A stretch of DNA of 21,642 bases from Apostichopus californicus (GCA_020650975.1 JAIPMN010007645.1:1-21642), one strand, 5' to 3'. Shown: positions 1 through 10,268, numbered from the stretch's first letter. A program made the numbers and translations. The notes: a model not told the origin generated them from the sequence alone.

Positions 1-59
1 ATAGGGATCAGCGCTGGAATTATGACTGTTCCTCTTTCTCTTCCCGGTGTCTTGGCGTT

Positions 60-195
60 TATCTTCTATACTCCCTCCTTTTCTCCTTTTTCTCTCTTTC
101 TTCTTTTTCTTTTCCTTTCCTTCCTCCCCTCCTATTCTTTTTTTCCCCTTTTTTCCCCTTTTTTTTTCTTCTCTTTTTTTCTCTCCTCTTTTCCT
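60..195. repeat. polypyrimidine (CT-rich) tract
   Basis: About 135 bases are almost wholly C and T on the plus strand, in mixed TTTTCTCC-type runs with no fixed period. The apparent reading frames through it (Ser/Phe/Leu-rich on plus, Lys/Arg/Glu-rich on minus) are products of the base composition and are not genes. A homopurine-homopyrimidine run this long can adopt triplex DNA. It sits just upstream of the Penelope-like element and may be part of its 5' leader or of an older repeat; which of these cannot be told here. Confidence 0.85.
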
Positions 196-201
196 TACCC
201 G

Positions 202-217
202 GGGGGCGCGCGCCCCC
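202..217. repeat. perfect GC-only palindrome
   Basis: GGGGGCGCGCGCCCCC reads the same on both strands. It lies directly after the polypyrimidine tract and is followed by another C-run (221-229). It is strikingly GC-rich for this AT-rich window. No function is recognised; it may be a remnant terminus of a repeat or a replication-slippage product. Confidence 0.7.
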
Positions 218-275
218 AACGCCCCCCCCTGGATACGCACCTGTTATCTTTCCTACTATCATTTCTATCCAACAC

Positions 276-940
276 GTGGAACATTACATCATGCGTACAT
301 ACCCATTTCTCGATGCAGTACCATTCCACGCCAGAAGAACGCAGGAGGGAAGTCTCATTAAATTGACCCAAACACGGTCTGACTTCCACTTTTTGTCAAA
401 CTGCAAAAAATTGGATCTCATTCCTCGAGGACTTCGATTGAAGAACACATTATCTACTGGAAATGATTCTAAAGCCGCTTCTATCTGTAAGATGGCGTCA
501 CAGAAACTACGCAATCTGGCCCTCAAGAACGCTTACAAGAAACAGAAAAGACTAACTGAAAGTATTGAACACGGTAAGGAATACCTCTCCCGGTCAATCA
601 CCGATCAAACGCAAATGACACAAGTTCATTCCTTCCTATCCACAGCATACCAACTAAAAGCAAGACATGCTTTCGGATAAAGAACAAGAAACTTACCGCC
701 CTTATAAACGAAGACCCACTTCTTAGAGATCTCAAACGACGGAGATACCATTGTACCACAAAGTCTACAATTGATCCTCCGGAGTCATCGCGGGCACCCA
801 ACCGTCAACTGAACAAGTCTTCAAACATAGTTAGCCTGTCCGCACACACCCTCACAAAATCAGAAAGGGAAGTCCTTGACAAGGGGTTGTCATTTTGACC
901 TACCTACCAACTTAATGACATTGAGCTATGTCAAGACACT
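276..940 (+). pseudogene. PLE N-terminal region (fragment of the element ORF)
   Basis: The frame open to 680 contains FLSNCKKLDLIPRGLRLKN (about 378-440), the recognisable N-terminal block of PLE proteins. At 672-676 the frame slips (apparently one base lost), and the protein resumes in the frame of the downstream RT with KNKKLTALI, then SLSAHTLTKSEREVLDKGL (about 830-890). This is the conserved stretch just before RT motif 1 in PLEs. An in-frame TGA at 896-898 interrupts it, and FCRRIRLTEW follows at about 947. The true start is uncertain: GTG at 276 is only the first open codon and ATG 291 the first eukaryotic-type start, but the original element could extend further 5'. It has no function as it stands. 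Confidence 0.8.
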
Positions 941-1920
941 ATGCCATTCTGTCGCCGAATCCGGCTAACGGAGTGGGCTAAAGATGCACCCCAGACAATG
1001 GGTGATCAGCCACTAATCCAATCGAAACCAAAATCCAGATTGTGGACTCCACCGGAAGGACGTAACCGCTACATTGACCTCTATATCAACTCGGGTAGGT
1101 CACATCTCGACAAATTCCTATGTTCCATCTCCGAGAAGAAGATACAATCTCGTCCTAACCTCAACAAATCGCAGCACATGGCACTCCAAACCGTGAAGAA
1201 CAATATCGGCATTGTGGTGAAACCAGCTGACAAGGGAGGAGCCATTGTCATACAAGATCGCGACGACTACACATCGGAGGCACAAAGGCAACTAGGCAAC
1301 GACACTTACTACCTGCAACTCAACTCAGAGCCAAAAGTAAACCATCACAACGAACGTAACCGCATAATCTCAACCTTTCCTGAACGGCTCCGCCAAACCA
1401 TCGAACATCTCATACCCAAAGCTCCAACACCCGGTTGCTTCTATATGCTCCCCAAAATCCACAAAATACAGTCAATACCTGGATCCTCTGAATCGACCGC
1501 CACCATGCACATCAATGACAAAGAGATACCATCCGGACGCGCTATTGTTTCTGGTAGAGGTACCCACACTGAGGATATTTCTGGCTTCATCGATAGCCAT
1601 CTACAACCACTGATGGGAAATATACCTAGTTTCGTCAAGGATACGACGGATTTTCTTCGGAAACTATCCACCCTACCCACCAGACTCCCGGCCCATACCT
1701 TACTTGTCACACTCGACGTATCTGCCCTACACACTAATATTCCGCACGATGAGGGGGTACGGGCATGCAAGAAATACTTATCTGAGGACAACCACCACAA
1801 CGCTGAGGAGATCGCCCTACTTATAGACTTTATCCTCAGACACAATGTGTTTGCGTTCTTGGACAAAATGTACTTTCAGGCTAATGGGACAGCCATAGGG
1901 ACAAACAAGGCCCCTGCGTA
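941..1920 (+). pseudogene. PLE reverse transcriptase, fingers and palm motifs 1-B
   Basis: This is the longest intact piece of the element (open to 2059, but the native frame ends at the TA insertion at 1919-1920). Visible motifs: GIVVKPADKGGAIVI (about 1208-1250), CFYMLPKIHK (about 1436-1468), SGRAIVSGRG (1532-1561), and catalytic motif A with LVTLDVSALHTNIPH, whose first catalytic Asp codon is 1715-1717. Motif B, NGTAIGTNKAPAY, ends at the frameshift. The Leu-His-Thr-Asn-Ile-Pro-His version of motif A is diagnostic for PLEs rather than LINEs or LTR elements. Residues after about 1920 in this frame are out of phase and should not be read as protein. Confidence 0.93.
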
Positions 1921-2400
1921 TACGCTAATCTATTTATGGATGATTTTGAATCTAGATTTCTCGATAGTTCTAATTTTCTACCACTCCTGTACCTACGTTT
2001 CATTGACGATATCTGTGTTATTTGGTCATATGGGGAACAGTTTCTCGCTGCGTTTGTAGATAACCTCAATCTATTCCACCCCTCCATTAACTGCACCATG
2101 GAGAAATCCAAATCTCATGTTGCCTTTTTGGACACTCTGGTCACTCTATCAAACTGTCGGATTAACACGTCTGTATATTCTAAACCCACTGACCATCACA
2201 CATATCTCGACTTTCATAGTTTTCACCCAATTCATATTAAAGAGGCCATTGTGTTTAGCCAAATGCTTCGCTATACAAACGCATCTGTTCTGATTCCTTA
2301 AAATTTCGTAGTCAATCAACGACCCTTATTGGTCAATTTCTTGATTGCAGTTATCCCTACAAATTATTGAAGAGAACCCTTAATAAGGTAGAATTCCCAG
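1921..2400 (+). pseudogene. PLE reverse transcriptase motif C, D and thumb
   Basis: After the 2-base TA insertion, the native protein continues as NLFMDDFESRFLD, then motif C, LRFIDDICVIW. The two catalytic Asp codons are at 2005-2010, and motif D/E (HVAFLDTLV) follows. The block SVYSKPTDHHTYLDFHSFHP is a PLE hallmark just after the palm. A second shift, with two extra bases near 2278, separates SQMLRYT from RICSDSLKFRSQS, which continues through YPYKLLKRTLNKV to about 2390. Both shifts are +2, so each throws the frame the same way. All RT catalytic residues are present, so the copy was inactivated by indels rather than by loss of the active site. Confidence 0.92.
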
Positions 2401-2740
2401 GGAGAAATTGCTTCAAAATCAACATAGGGAGGTGAAAGAGAATCGTATTCCATTTGTCCTTACGCACAGTGATCAGGTCGATCCATTCATGAGGCTGGTC
2501 AAAAATGAATTGAACACGTTGAACTCGGGAGACGATATGGGTGACATTTTTATTACCCCCCTGTAGTTGCTAGAAGACAACCTCCCAGCCTACGCAACAT
2601 CCTTGTTAGGAGTCGTTTGCCCTCCACCGGCACTTCCCAACCCAAGGGGAATATTAAATGTGCATGGTAAACCCCGGTGTAAGGTCTGTCATCATATGGG
2701 CACGGACCCAGACATTCATCTCTCTCCCTCAGGAGTGTGT
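2401..2740 (+). pseudogene. PLE connector and cysteine linker, endonuclease missing
   Basis: Three reading frames in turn give REKLLQNQHREVKENRIPFV (2399-2458) continuing to a TAG at 2564-2566, then PPVVARRQPPSLRNILVRSR (about 2557-2620), then GKPRCKVCHHM (about 2666-2698). In PLEs these are the segment after the RT thumb and the Cys-containing linker that leads into the GIY-YIG nuclease. Here the protein stops at TAA 2741-2743 soon after the linker. No GIY-YIG-like sequence was seen in any frame of the next few hundred bases. The simplest reading is a 3' deletion or rearrangement, since linker-bearing PLEs normally encode the nuclease. Confidence 0.8.
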
Positions 2741-2743
2741 TAA

Positions 2744-5150
2744 CATCCAAACCTCCACTTCTTTGGATGGATGCAACCCCACCTCCCGCTCTACCATCCT
2801 CCGGCCGTGTATGCATCATTGTCTCTATGTTAGTTAAAATATATAGTGTTTTCAAAAGCAAGACAATGACCTGAATGTGTACATTGTGTACATTATTAAT
2901 CTACCATAATACACCTAATTAGTTGATCCGAAGGATTATAAGGTTCTGTATGGGCTATTGGTGGGTGGATGGGGACGGGGAGGGGGAGTACCTGGCAGTA
3001 GAGGTGTAGATTTCTGTACAGTGATTTCATGTGTGGTCGGGTCTATCTTTGTTGTGTGCATTACAACTGCACTTGCAGCCTATATATGCTCTATACGATA
3101 TTCCATAGATAAAACATATTAACTTCCCACAGATATGTATGTTTGGACTATACTCGCTGTTATATAACAGCAAAGGTTTTCTTACACTCCTATCTTATGC
3201 ATCTTATTTTATCAAGTTTTCCTTGTATATCTGCACGGCTGTGTATATAAATATATGGCACATAATCCTAGAGAAAAAATTAACCATTACTTTATCACTT
3301 TTATGCTAAATTTCATATTATCTCCACATTCGTTTTCGATAAAATATTTGCAACGATTTACTAATATTATTAATGATTTTTGTCTTTCTTTTTATATGTA
3401 AAAATCCGATTACCAGTACGCATGCGTCATTATAAGATCTAAAAGACACGCTTTCTTGTTACTTATTGTCCCCCAAACATCTATTTACTTTTGGCAATGT
3501 TTTATTCCATCTTTTGATGTTACACACATTTTACATTCATTGATACGGTATGTATATAGAAAGCATATTTAAGAAGAATTAAGAAACAAAACTTCCCTTC
3601 AGCGTTATATTAATAATATAATATAATAAATATATATTTCCTAATATTTTGAAAAAAAATTGATTAAATTTGGAAAAGGGCTTAATGTCATGAAATCTTT
3701 GTACGGTGCCTTAACTGATTTTATAATTTTATCTTTGTTTGTTCTTTGTTTTAGTGTATGAATAGGTCTTCTACCATCTTCTTCATTGTTTCAAGGTATA
3801 CGAAAGAACAATTACTGAAGGAGAATCATGTCAAATGAAAGTATTTTAGATGTAATGGGTTGATTAATTACTTTGCAAGCAGAAAAAGCAAAAACCGAAA
3901 GAAAGAGAAAATTAAGTCGGTTGAGAACATTTGACAGGGACTGTCATGTAAATCAAAATGTCACGCCAATAAAACTGACATTAATTGCTAAAAATCATGG
4001 TCGTAACAAATATGGAAAAAGGGTTATTTATTAGCCTTAGTCTAATTATTAATAACATGTTTTGGAAGCATGGAAGAAGGTCGAATATATGACTATTAAA
4101 CAATATTGAATAATACTGGTGAATTTTTTAGACCTCTTTACGTCATAATTTAATATACCTTTTATATGGATAATTTTATAAGTTTTTTTTTAATGTTATT
4201 GGGAAAATACGTTTTTGCGGTAAACATAATGAATATGAGATATGGTACCTGCCTGTCACGGAACGGATTCTTTGTAGAGAGCAGTCGACAAGGGCGTAAA
4301 GAAGGACAGAGAGAGAATATGAGTTTTCAATGTGAAATATAATTATAAACAACAACAAAATTAATTACAGTTAGAATCATCTTTCTATATATTCTCTTAA
4401 GGTTTACGTCTATTTCTTATTTACTGTATATGATTTCATTCAGCCTCGTCTTCAGTTGGCCTCAATAGATGTCTTCCTTTTGGTTCTAGAATGTCTCAAT
4501 ATGTGCGTCGGCTTTTGGCCTTAGTATTTACGTTCTATTTCTTTCTTTCTTTCTCGTTCAGCTTGTATTTTTCTCCCCCCTTGCCCCTTTTGCCATCTAT
4601 AAAGATACCAAAACAACCAATTTATTGCGTAAAGTAATGAGTCACTGTTATCTCAATGACGGTGGATATACTGATTTTCTTTCTTTTGAACTAAAATTTT
4701 ACCTTAGTTTTGCATAATTAAACGAGAGCAACTTACGGTTTTGCTTGTGTTTGGTTCATACCCGAGACTGAAAAAGAAGAGACCACGTGGCTATACGGTG
4801 CTACTTATAATGATAATGCCGAATTCCGATACTCTGTTAACAATACATTATTACATAATTCTTTAGGATGCACAAAACCATGGCTAAATAATTCTAAGTT
4901 AGCATCCAATTAACTCAACACGCAAAGCAATCAATAAATACTTTAGGGGGTTTTCTAGATCGTGTTGTGACACTGACGTTGCAGCTAACGTCACAGCGTG
5001 TACTATATATATATAAGTTTTTTGTTGATAAAATATATCTTAATTGGAAATTCATTGACTTACAAAAAGTCAATGTATATATACTTGATTCATCTTAGTT
5101 TATAAAGTTGGAATCATATCTAGCTATCTCGACATCGTATATGCTTTCAC
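2744..5150. other. AT-rich intergenic region, no gene seen
   Basis: No reading frame of note and no RNA gene was recognised. Short inverted repeats are present: TGACGTT at 4974-4980 faces AACGTCA at 4987-4993, and CATTGACTT at 5053-5061 pairs with AAGTCAATG at 5067-5075 across a 5-base loop. The first ~100 bases (2744-2850) are more GC-rich than what follows and may still belong to the retroelement insertion or its flank. Confidence 0.6.
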
Positions 5151-5176
5151 GAAATTTGTTTGTTCGCTTTTCGACG

Positions 5177-5184
5177 TATAAAAG
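5177..5184 (+). promoter_or_regulatory. TATA-box-like sequence
   Basis: TATAAAAG matches the TATA-box consensus and lies about 45 bases before an ATG at 5222. That ATG opens a proline-rich frame entirely made of a C-rich minisatellite, so no real gene supports promoter function. A chance match is quite likely in AT-rich DNA. Confidence 0.2.
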
Positions 5185-5232
5185 CTCAGCGGATTCGTAA
5201 CGCGATATTAGGTACAGATCCATGGGTATGGG

Positions 5233-5366
5233 CTATATCCCCACCACCTCCACCCCCTCCACCCCTCCACCCCCTCCAGCCCCTGCAACCCCTCCACCAC
5301 TACCACACCTCCAACCCGTCAAGGGCCCCTCCGCCCCCTCCACCCCCTCCACCCCGCCTTCCACTT
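5233..5366. repeat. C-rich minisatellite, approx. 9-bp CACCCCCTC unit
   Basis: Imperfect copies of CACCCCCTC run through this stretch, broken by variants such as CAGCCCCTG and by a less regular middle (about 5290-5325). The plus strand is nearly G-free; the complementary strand carries repeated GGGGG runs and could form G-quadruplexes, with i-motifs on the C strand. Frames through it read poly-Pro/Thr/Ser and are composition artefacts. Confidence 0.85.
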
Positions 5367-5399
5367 CACACAACATTTCAAGGGTATTTTTTAACACAA

Positions 5400-6530
5400 A
5401 CGCGCCCTTAGATCTATTACTAAAGACCTATTTTATAGTATAACTATGCTTCCGAATTAACTGTTCGAAGTTTGTCTGGGCGGATTCTCCTACACCCATT
5501 TGTGACAGTGGACATCAACAATTACACCCCCTTAAAAAATGCAAGATTCACAAAATTTGAAAAAGAAATTAAAAACAGTTCTTCTTGATACACAATGCAA
5601 TGATGATGTGCTTTTGACAAAAAAATACGACATGTTTCCAGCATTTCTGCTAAGTAATTAACTCTACAGTTGCCGGTACTAAGTAAATACTTAATTCTTT
5701 AAAAGATATCTTTCAATGAATGTAATAAAAAATGACTGGACTCTCCGACGGTAAACGTCTCAAAAACGGGAGATCATGTGACGTGACAGATGACGTCACA
5801 AACCGCGTAGACAAAAGTCAAACGCAGACCACTTTTGAAGCGTGAAATAGTTATTAAATTGATGAAATAATGTTCTTGAATTAAAAAAGAAATTACTTGT
5901 CATAGTTGATGGAATACTCGCGTCACATATTGGCCATATCGATAAATCAAAGCGAACAATTCCATGCAGTCATTTGTAGCCCAACCTGTTAATGATTTAT
6001 TTAATAAAATAAAAAAAAATGGACAAAGAAATCTGAAAGTTTGATCGATTAAGAACGACTTGATTGGACTATAAATTCATAAATTCATGATTCATCGGAT
6101 TGTTCTAAAATTAGCTTATTTCTCACCCCCACTAAAACTAAAATTAAACTATAATCATTTATGGATTGATAACGTGCGTAAGATATAACATGTTATAAGC
6201 TGATTTGATAAAAAAGAAACTTCTTGATCTTTCGTCTGATATCATCTTTATCGACACTTTTATTATCAAAACATAAAAAAAAATCCTCAACAAACCTCTT
6301 AAAAACAATATCTTTATTATTCTAATTTTTGTAAATCTTGATAAATTTAACACTATATTGATTACCGCCTGTCATATCTGTCGAGTGTTTAAAGTTTAAA
6401 TTTAAAGTTTTATAAAAATTGTATTATTAACTCTTGTAGATCGTCCTTGTAGATATAACAAAATCACACAGTTTATTTCATTCGATTCTTGTATCGTGAG
6501 GCTGATCAAACGGTAAGTATATCATTGTAA
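5400..6530. other. AT-rich intergenic region
   Basis: No gene or RNA was recognised. It contains one perfect TGACGTCA (5791-5798), with a related GTGACGTGAC just upstream (about 5778-5787). Reading frames here are short and unremarkable. Confidence 0.55.
5791..5798. promoter_or_regulatory. CRE-type palindrome TGACGTCA
   Basis: This is an exact match to the cAMP-response element bound by CREB/ATF factors. No adjacent gene is recognised, so a regulatory role is only possible. The same octamer recurs at 8828-8835 and 20525-20532. Confidence 0.3.
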
Positions 6531-6534
6531 AAGT

Positions 6535-6910
6535 ACCACACAAAGAAGACGATACAAAAGAAAACATAAAAAGACAATAGAAAACATTAGAAGACGATAA
6601 AATACAAGAGAAGAAAATAGAAAACAAAGAAGACAATGAAAAACAAAGAAGACAATAGAATCAAAAGAAACCAACAGTAACCAAAGAAGACAATACAAAA
6701 TAATACAAAAGAAAACAGAAACAAAAGAAGACAATAGAAAACAAAAGAAGACAATATAATACAAAGAAGAAAGTAGAAACAAAGAAGACAATAAAAAGCA
6801 AAGAAGTCAATATAATCGAAAGAAAACAACAGTAAACAAAAAAGACAATACATAAGAATACAAAAGAAAACAGAAACAAAAGAAGACAATAGAAAACAAA
6901 GAAGAGATGA
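6535..6910. repeat. A-rich minisatellite with 155-bp higher-order repeat
   Basis: The basic unit is close to GAAGACAATAGAAAACAAA (about 17-21 bp, variable). On top of it is a larger duplication: CAGTAA followed by the same series of variants occurs at 6675 and again at 6830, and CAATAC...AATACAAAAG recurs at 6691 and 6846, so both markers are offset by exactly 155 bases. Minus-strand frames read Phe/Leu/Ser/Cys-rich pseudo-membrane peptides in three overlapping frames. That pattern comes from the repeat and does not indicate a gene. Confidence 0.88.
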
Positions 6911-6919
6911 CAAAGACAT

Positions 6920-8050
6920 TCAACAATACCTTTATTGTTCAAAACTTTACCAATAAAGGAAATAAATTTTCTTTCCCTCTTCATTTAGCTACATCAACGC
7001 TAACTTTGAGTTATCATTCTAAAATTCATATAAATTATTTCCATTAACTGTTTTGTTTTTATGCGGCGATGAATACATACGGTTAACTCAGTTTCATATA
7101 TCGTGGTTGACCCATATTATTTGATGGCTACATGTAACACGATAGAGGGTTTTTATGATGAACGGTACACTAATGAAGTAGGTCCTAATTATTTTTTATT
7201 ATTATTTACGGGATACAGGAAAAATGATTTATGTTATAATTTCAGCATTAAATGTAAACGTTAGACTCCTGTATATGAGTTTAAGACAAAAACCTTGAAA
7301 TAAATTCATCGGAATTGGTCGTATTCATTACCATAGCAACAAAAGACGTAAAAATAAAGAATTTCTGTTAGAAAACTAGGGTAGTTTGATGTTTCTTCTA
7401 TAGGTCAGAAAAAAGACCCAGTAAGTTTTTATTTCTATATATATCACCGAAGAGGATCACGAATTGTAGAATTTTTCCACTATTATTAAATAATTTACGG
7501 TAATGGTTGGAAGGATCCTGCAATTAAAATCCCATAATTTCGTAGCAAACTTTTCGTTTTTAATTTTTTTTTTATCAAGTTTTTTTTTATCAAGTTCAAT
7601 GGATAACACTGTGGCAGATTCGAGTAGCTTTTGATACACTCTGTAAATAATTTATTTACAGTGTGGCATAGTCAATATATATAGACAATTGAAAGATATC
7701 ATATATCGTGTCAATATTAGTCAAGACGAAATTATATTAGTCACGTCAGTTCGATAGTAGTCGAGTCAATATGAGTCGAGTTGTGGCGACTTAATTGTGA
7801 CTTTGTTAGAAAGTTGGGGTGAGTGTCTATACCGAGTGTATATTTAAGTAGTTTAGTTTAGTGAGTATTAAGGAAAACAAAACCCTGTAAATTTCAGGTA
7901 AAATGTTGACGTAATATTACTTTGGCACATAACAGTGTTTTATGGATAAAATAAGAGGAAAATAATAGGAATAAACAGGAAAACATTTAGCATGTGCATT
8001 CAACGTTAAATAATGTTCTCTTATCGAGTAACGACTACAGATTCGACTGA
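6920..8050. other. AT-rich intergenic region with small repeats
   Basis: No gene was recognised. A T9ATCAAG unit is tandemly doubled at about 7567-7597. A 21-base perfect inverted repeat with 10-bp arms around a central T lies at 7641-7661 (arms CTGTAAATAA and TTATTTACAG). Around 7710-7790 a degenerate motif of the form AGTCGAGTCAATAT recurs several times. Confidence 0.5.
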
Positions 8051-8057
8051 AGGGGCA

Positions 8058-8091
8058 AGGGGGGGGGGGAGGGGGGGGGGCTAGGGCTGGA
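8058..8091. repeat. G-run (poly-G with A interruptions)
   Basis: GGGGCAAGGGGGGGGGGAGG-type sequence forms two runs of about ten guanines. It is a simple-sequence tract and a possible quadruplex former. No associated gene is seen. Confidence 0.8.
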
Positions 8092-8094
8092 AAT

Positions 8095-9415
8095 AAGAGT
8101 GTATCAAATTGTTTAGTAGCTCAGGTTTTATCTAGGGCAACTTTTCTTAAAAAGTACAGACTGAATATTCGCGGTATCCAATCGGTATAGGAAAATGATG
8201 GGTTTATCAGTCTATGAATTATTTTATTAAAAGAATAGACACAGATCGAACAGATTATACGTAGGAAATGTTCTCAATGGAAGAGTTGATATTGAATAGA
8301 ATATACCAAGGACGTGAATTCATGACTATACTAAGGTACCGGTTAATAAACGTCGCACTGTTTTATCACAACTTGCTGTTTAACTTACGTCTTCGCGCAG
8401 GCGTCCTGGCTGACGATATTCTTCCATAAAATAGGATCTTTTAACAGTCTATCAATAAAGTAGATATAGATATACATATTGAGCAATATTCGGTTGATTT
8501 TCTTAAACTTTAAGTTAGCCAAACCGAATAGCTGATTTAAAAGTATTTACCCCATAAAATATTCATAACCTCTCTGTCCTTATTTGTTGCTGCCAACTTC
8601 TTGTTCTCCTGCCAGCGATGTTTATTTTCTGTTCAACTGTAACTCAAAATTTAGAAAGATTTATTACCATAGGGTAATATGTAACAGTACCGTAAAACTC
8701 TCTGATATATTTTTATAGGCACGCTTCCAAGAAACCTTTCACCATTTCGTTTTCAATTTAACTTATGCATTTACCGACCATATAAACACTAGAGTAACGT
8801 CAACCATTTATACGTCAGCGGCTGCTGTGACGTCATCTTATTGTGAATTACGTCGAAACAAAATTCCTAGGTAAAGGTGACTTATTCTAAAAAAAATTTA
8901 AAAAAATTTACTCCTCGTTAATAACGGTCATTACACTTTTCTTAAAGTCATTAAAGTGATTTAATTCAGTTCTCATCTTGTACCTGATTAATTTACTCCA
9001 AATTAACCAAACGTCGTTTCTTGGAAAAATATATATATATATATATCACGTCAAAAGTTTAATTGCAAACGGTTCTCTTTCGTTAGGATAAGAGTGGGCT
9101 TGAAAGATAATGTCTGCTAAACTCTTCATGCTCGGTTAAAAAATTAATCTCTTTAACTCATGTACTCTAGTTTACAATAAAGTTTGGTTGTATGTTTATC
9201 ATTACTGTTTTTCGATAGTTGGCCGTTCTGTGACCTTACCTTATAACATAATGATGAAGATATGACAGAACATTATATCATCTTTTTGTGTTTATTATGC
9301 TAATTGCCCATCTTTGGCATTATGCCAATTAATTAATCTGCGCAATGGTATTATATGTGGGTTTTGGATTTTTGGTGAAATCCCCTCTCCTTTAATATAG
9401 ATATAGCTAATAACC
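8095..9415. other. AT-rich intergenic region
   Basis: No gene or RNA was recognised. Notable small items are a perfect TGACGTCA at 8828-8835, with ACGTCAGCGG just upstream, and an (AT)9 microsatellite at 9029-9046. Confidence 0.5.
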
Positions 9416-9417
9416 AA

Positions 9418-9456
9418 GGGGGAAATTGTCCCCCCCCCCCTCCACACACACACACA
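9418..9456. repeat. G5 / C11 run plus (CA)n microsatellite
   Basis: GGGGG and a run of about eleven C residues flank AAATTGT, forming a potential G:C hairpin, followed immediately by CACACACACACACA. It is a slippage-prone simple repeat cluster. Confidence 0.75.
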
Positions 9457-9459
9457 AGA

Positions 9460-10260
9460 TCAACAGTAGCAACAGCAGGAAAGAACAAGAAATATCTCAA
9501 AATGCTATATGGGGCTTTTAAAGAAATTCCAATAAAAATTGAATTGTTCCATCAAATATCTTTTTGTGCTTAAATTACACATCTGAAAAGGGAAAAATTC
9601 ACAGCAGAAGTACCCATAAGCCCAACCAGGGCCTATAATTCATTCCGTATAGAAAAGTAACTGCCCTCCCTCTCTGACATGAAGTTTCGTGCTTTAAACT
9701 CATAACGAGAGAACAATAACAAGTTGCTGTTTCCGAGCCCCCCTCCCCCGCCCCTGGAGCCACTTGAGCTATCATCAGAGTAATTCCTCTTTATGACATT
9801 CATTTATGTGCTTCTAAATCTCTTGCAGAGGCCAAGAACTAGCTGAAAATACTGCATCCTGACCTCCTAGTTAATAACACTGCACACAAGCGAGAATACT
9901 TCCTATTCTACTCTGAGTAAACAGCTGTAATTATAAAACAAATTGCCACTTTGTTGGTTTAATTAAGTTAAAAACTTACTGGACCAGTCACTACAGTCGG
10001 TCTCAAAAACGCTGAATCGGTCTCAAAATCGATCTGCTGAACCCCCCCCCCCCAACCCCTACTTTCTTGAACGACTTGAAATCTTGTCAGGTTGCAAGAG
10101 GCTGCCGAATTTGCTGAAATAACTGGTCAAATCGGATAGCATCGACCAAATGACAAAATAGGGTACGGCACTGACCTAAAATCTGGAGAAAGACACCCAG
10201 AAAGCGGTGTGGTACATCACTTCTCCCAGTACCAGACACCAAACAAACATGGTTCAATTT
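9460..10260. other. intergenic region with several C-runs
   Basis: No gene was recognised. TCGGTCTCAAAA is repeated with a 20-base offset (9997-10008 and 10017-10028). C-runs occur at about 9739-9754 and 10042-10060. CCCGCCCCTG at about 9747-9756, read on the minus strand, starts CAGGGGCGGG and recalls a hAT terminus, but no partner end was found. Confidence 0.4.
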
Positions 10261-10268
10261 GGAAGGTT

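Larger units (their letters stand above)
276..2740 (+). pseudogene. Penelope-like retroelement (PLE) ORF, degenerate copy
   Basis: This is a broken copy of the single long protein of a Penelope-like element, a retrotransposon class whose reverse transcriptase (RT) is related to telomerase and is usually followed by a GIY-YIG endonuclease. Reading across frames gives, in order: an N-terminal PLE domain (276-940), RT motifs with VKPADKGG, FYMLPKIHK, SGRAIVSG, DVSALHTNIPH, GTAIGTNKAPAY, LRFIDDICVIW and VAFLDTLV, then the thumb/connector and a cysteine linker (KPRCKVCHHM). Lesions seen: frameshift near 672-676, in-frame TGA at 896-898, extra TA at 1919-1920, extra two bases near 2278, and shifts near 2400, 2560 and 2667. 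The first ATG in frame is at 291. No GIY-YIG motif is found after 2740, so the 3' end is lost. The catalytic Asp codons remain, so decay is moderate. The clade is not resolved; the linker resembles Neptune-like or related EN-bearing lineages (inference). Confidence 0.93.

Noticed and set aside
22..366. Two overlapping Phe/Ser/Leu/Pro-rich frames on the plus strand and a Lys/Arg-rich one on the minus strand
   Set aside because: They are read from the polypyrimidine tract. All frames stay open because such sequence lacks stops, and no domain is recognisable.
1441..1866. 141-codon minus-strand frame
   Set aside because: It lies antisense to the conserved PLE reverse transcriptase and has no recognisable motif.
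1..3000. Hammerhead ribozyme motif, which many PLE termini carry
   Set aside because: I looked for CTGATGA with a following GAAA in the element and its flanks on both strands and found no arrangement that fits.
5160..5443. Proline-rich frames after a TATA-like box
   Set aside because: The proline comes from the CACCCCCTC minisatellite. The two overlapping frames give equal low-complexity products and no gene structure supports either.
6522..6984. Three overlapping minus-strand frames resembling multi-pass membrane proteins
   Set aside because: They are produced by the A-rich minisatellite. Hydrophobicity follows from the T-rich complement, and all three frames look alike.
9771..9790. CTGATGA on the minus strand as a hammerhead core
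   Set aside because: No GAAA and no second or third stem are present at the required spacing.
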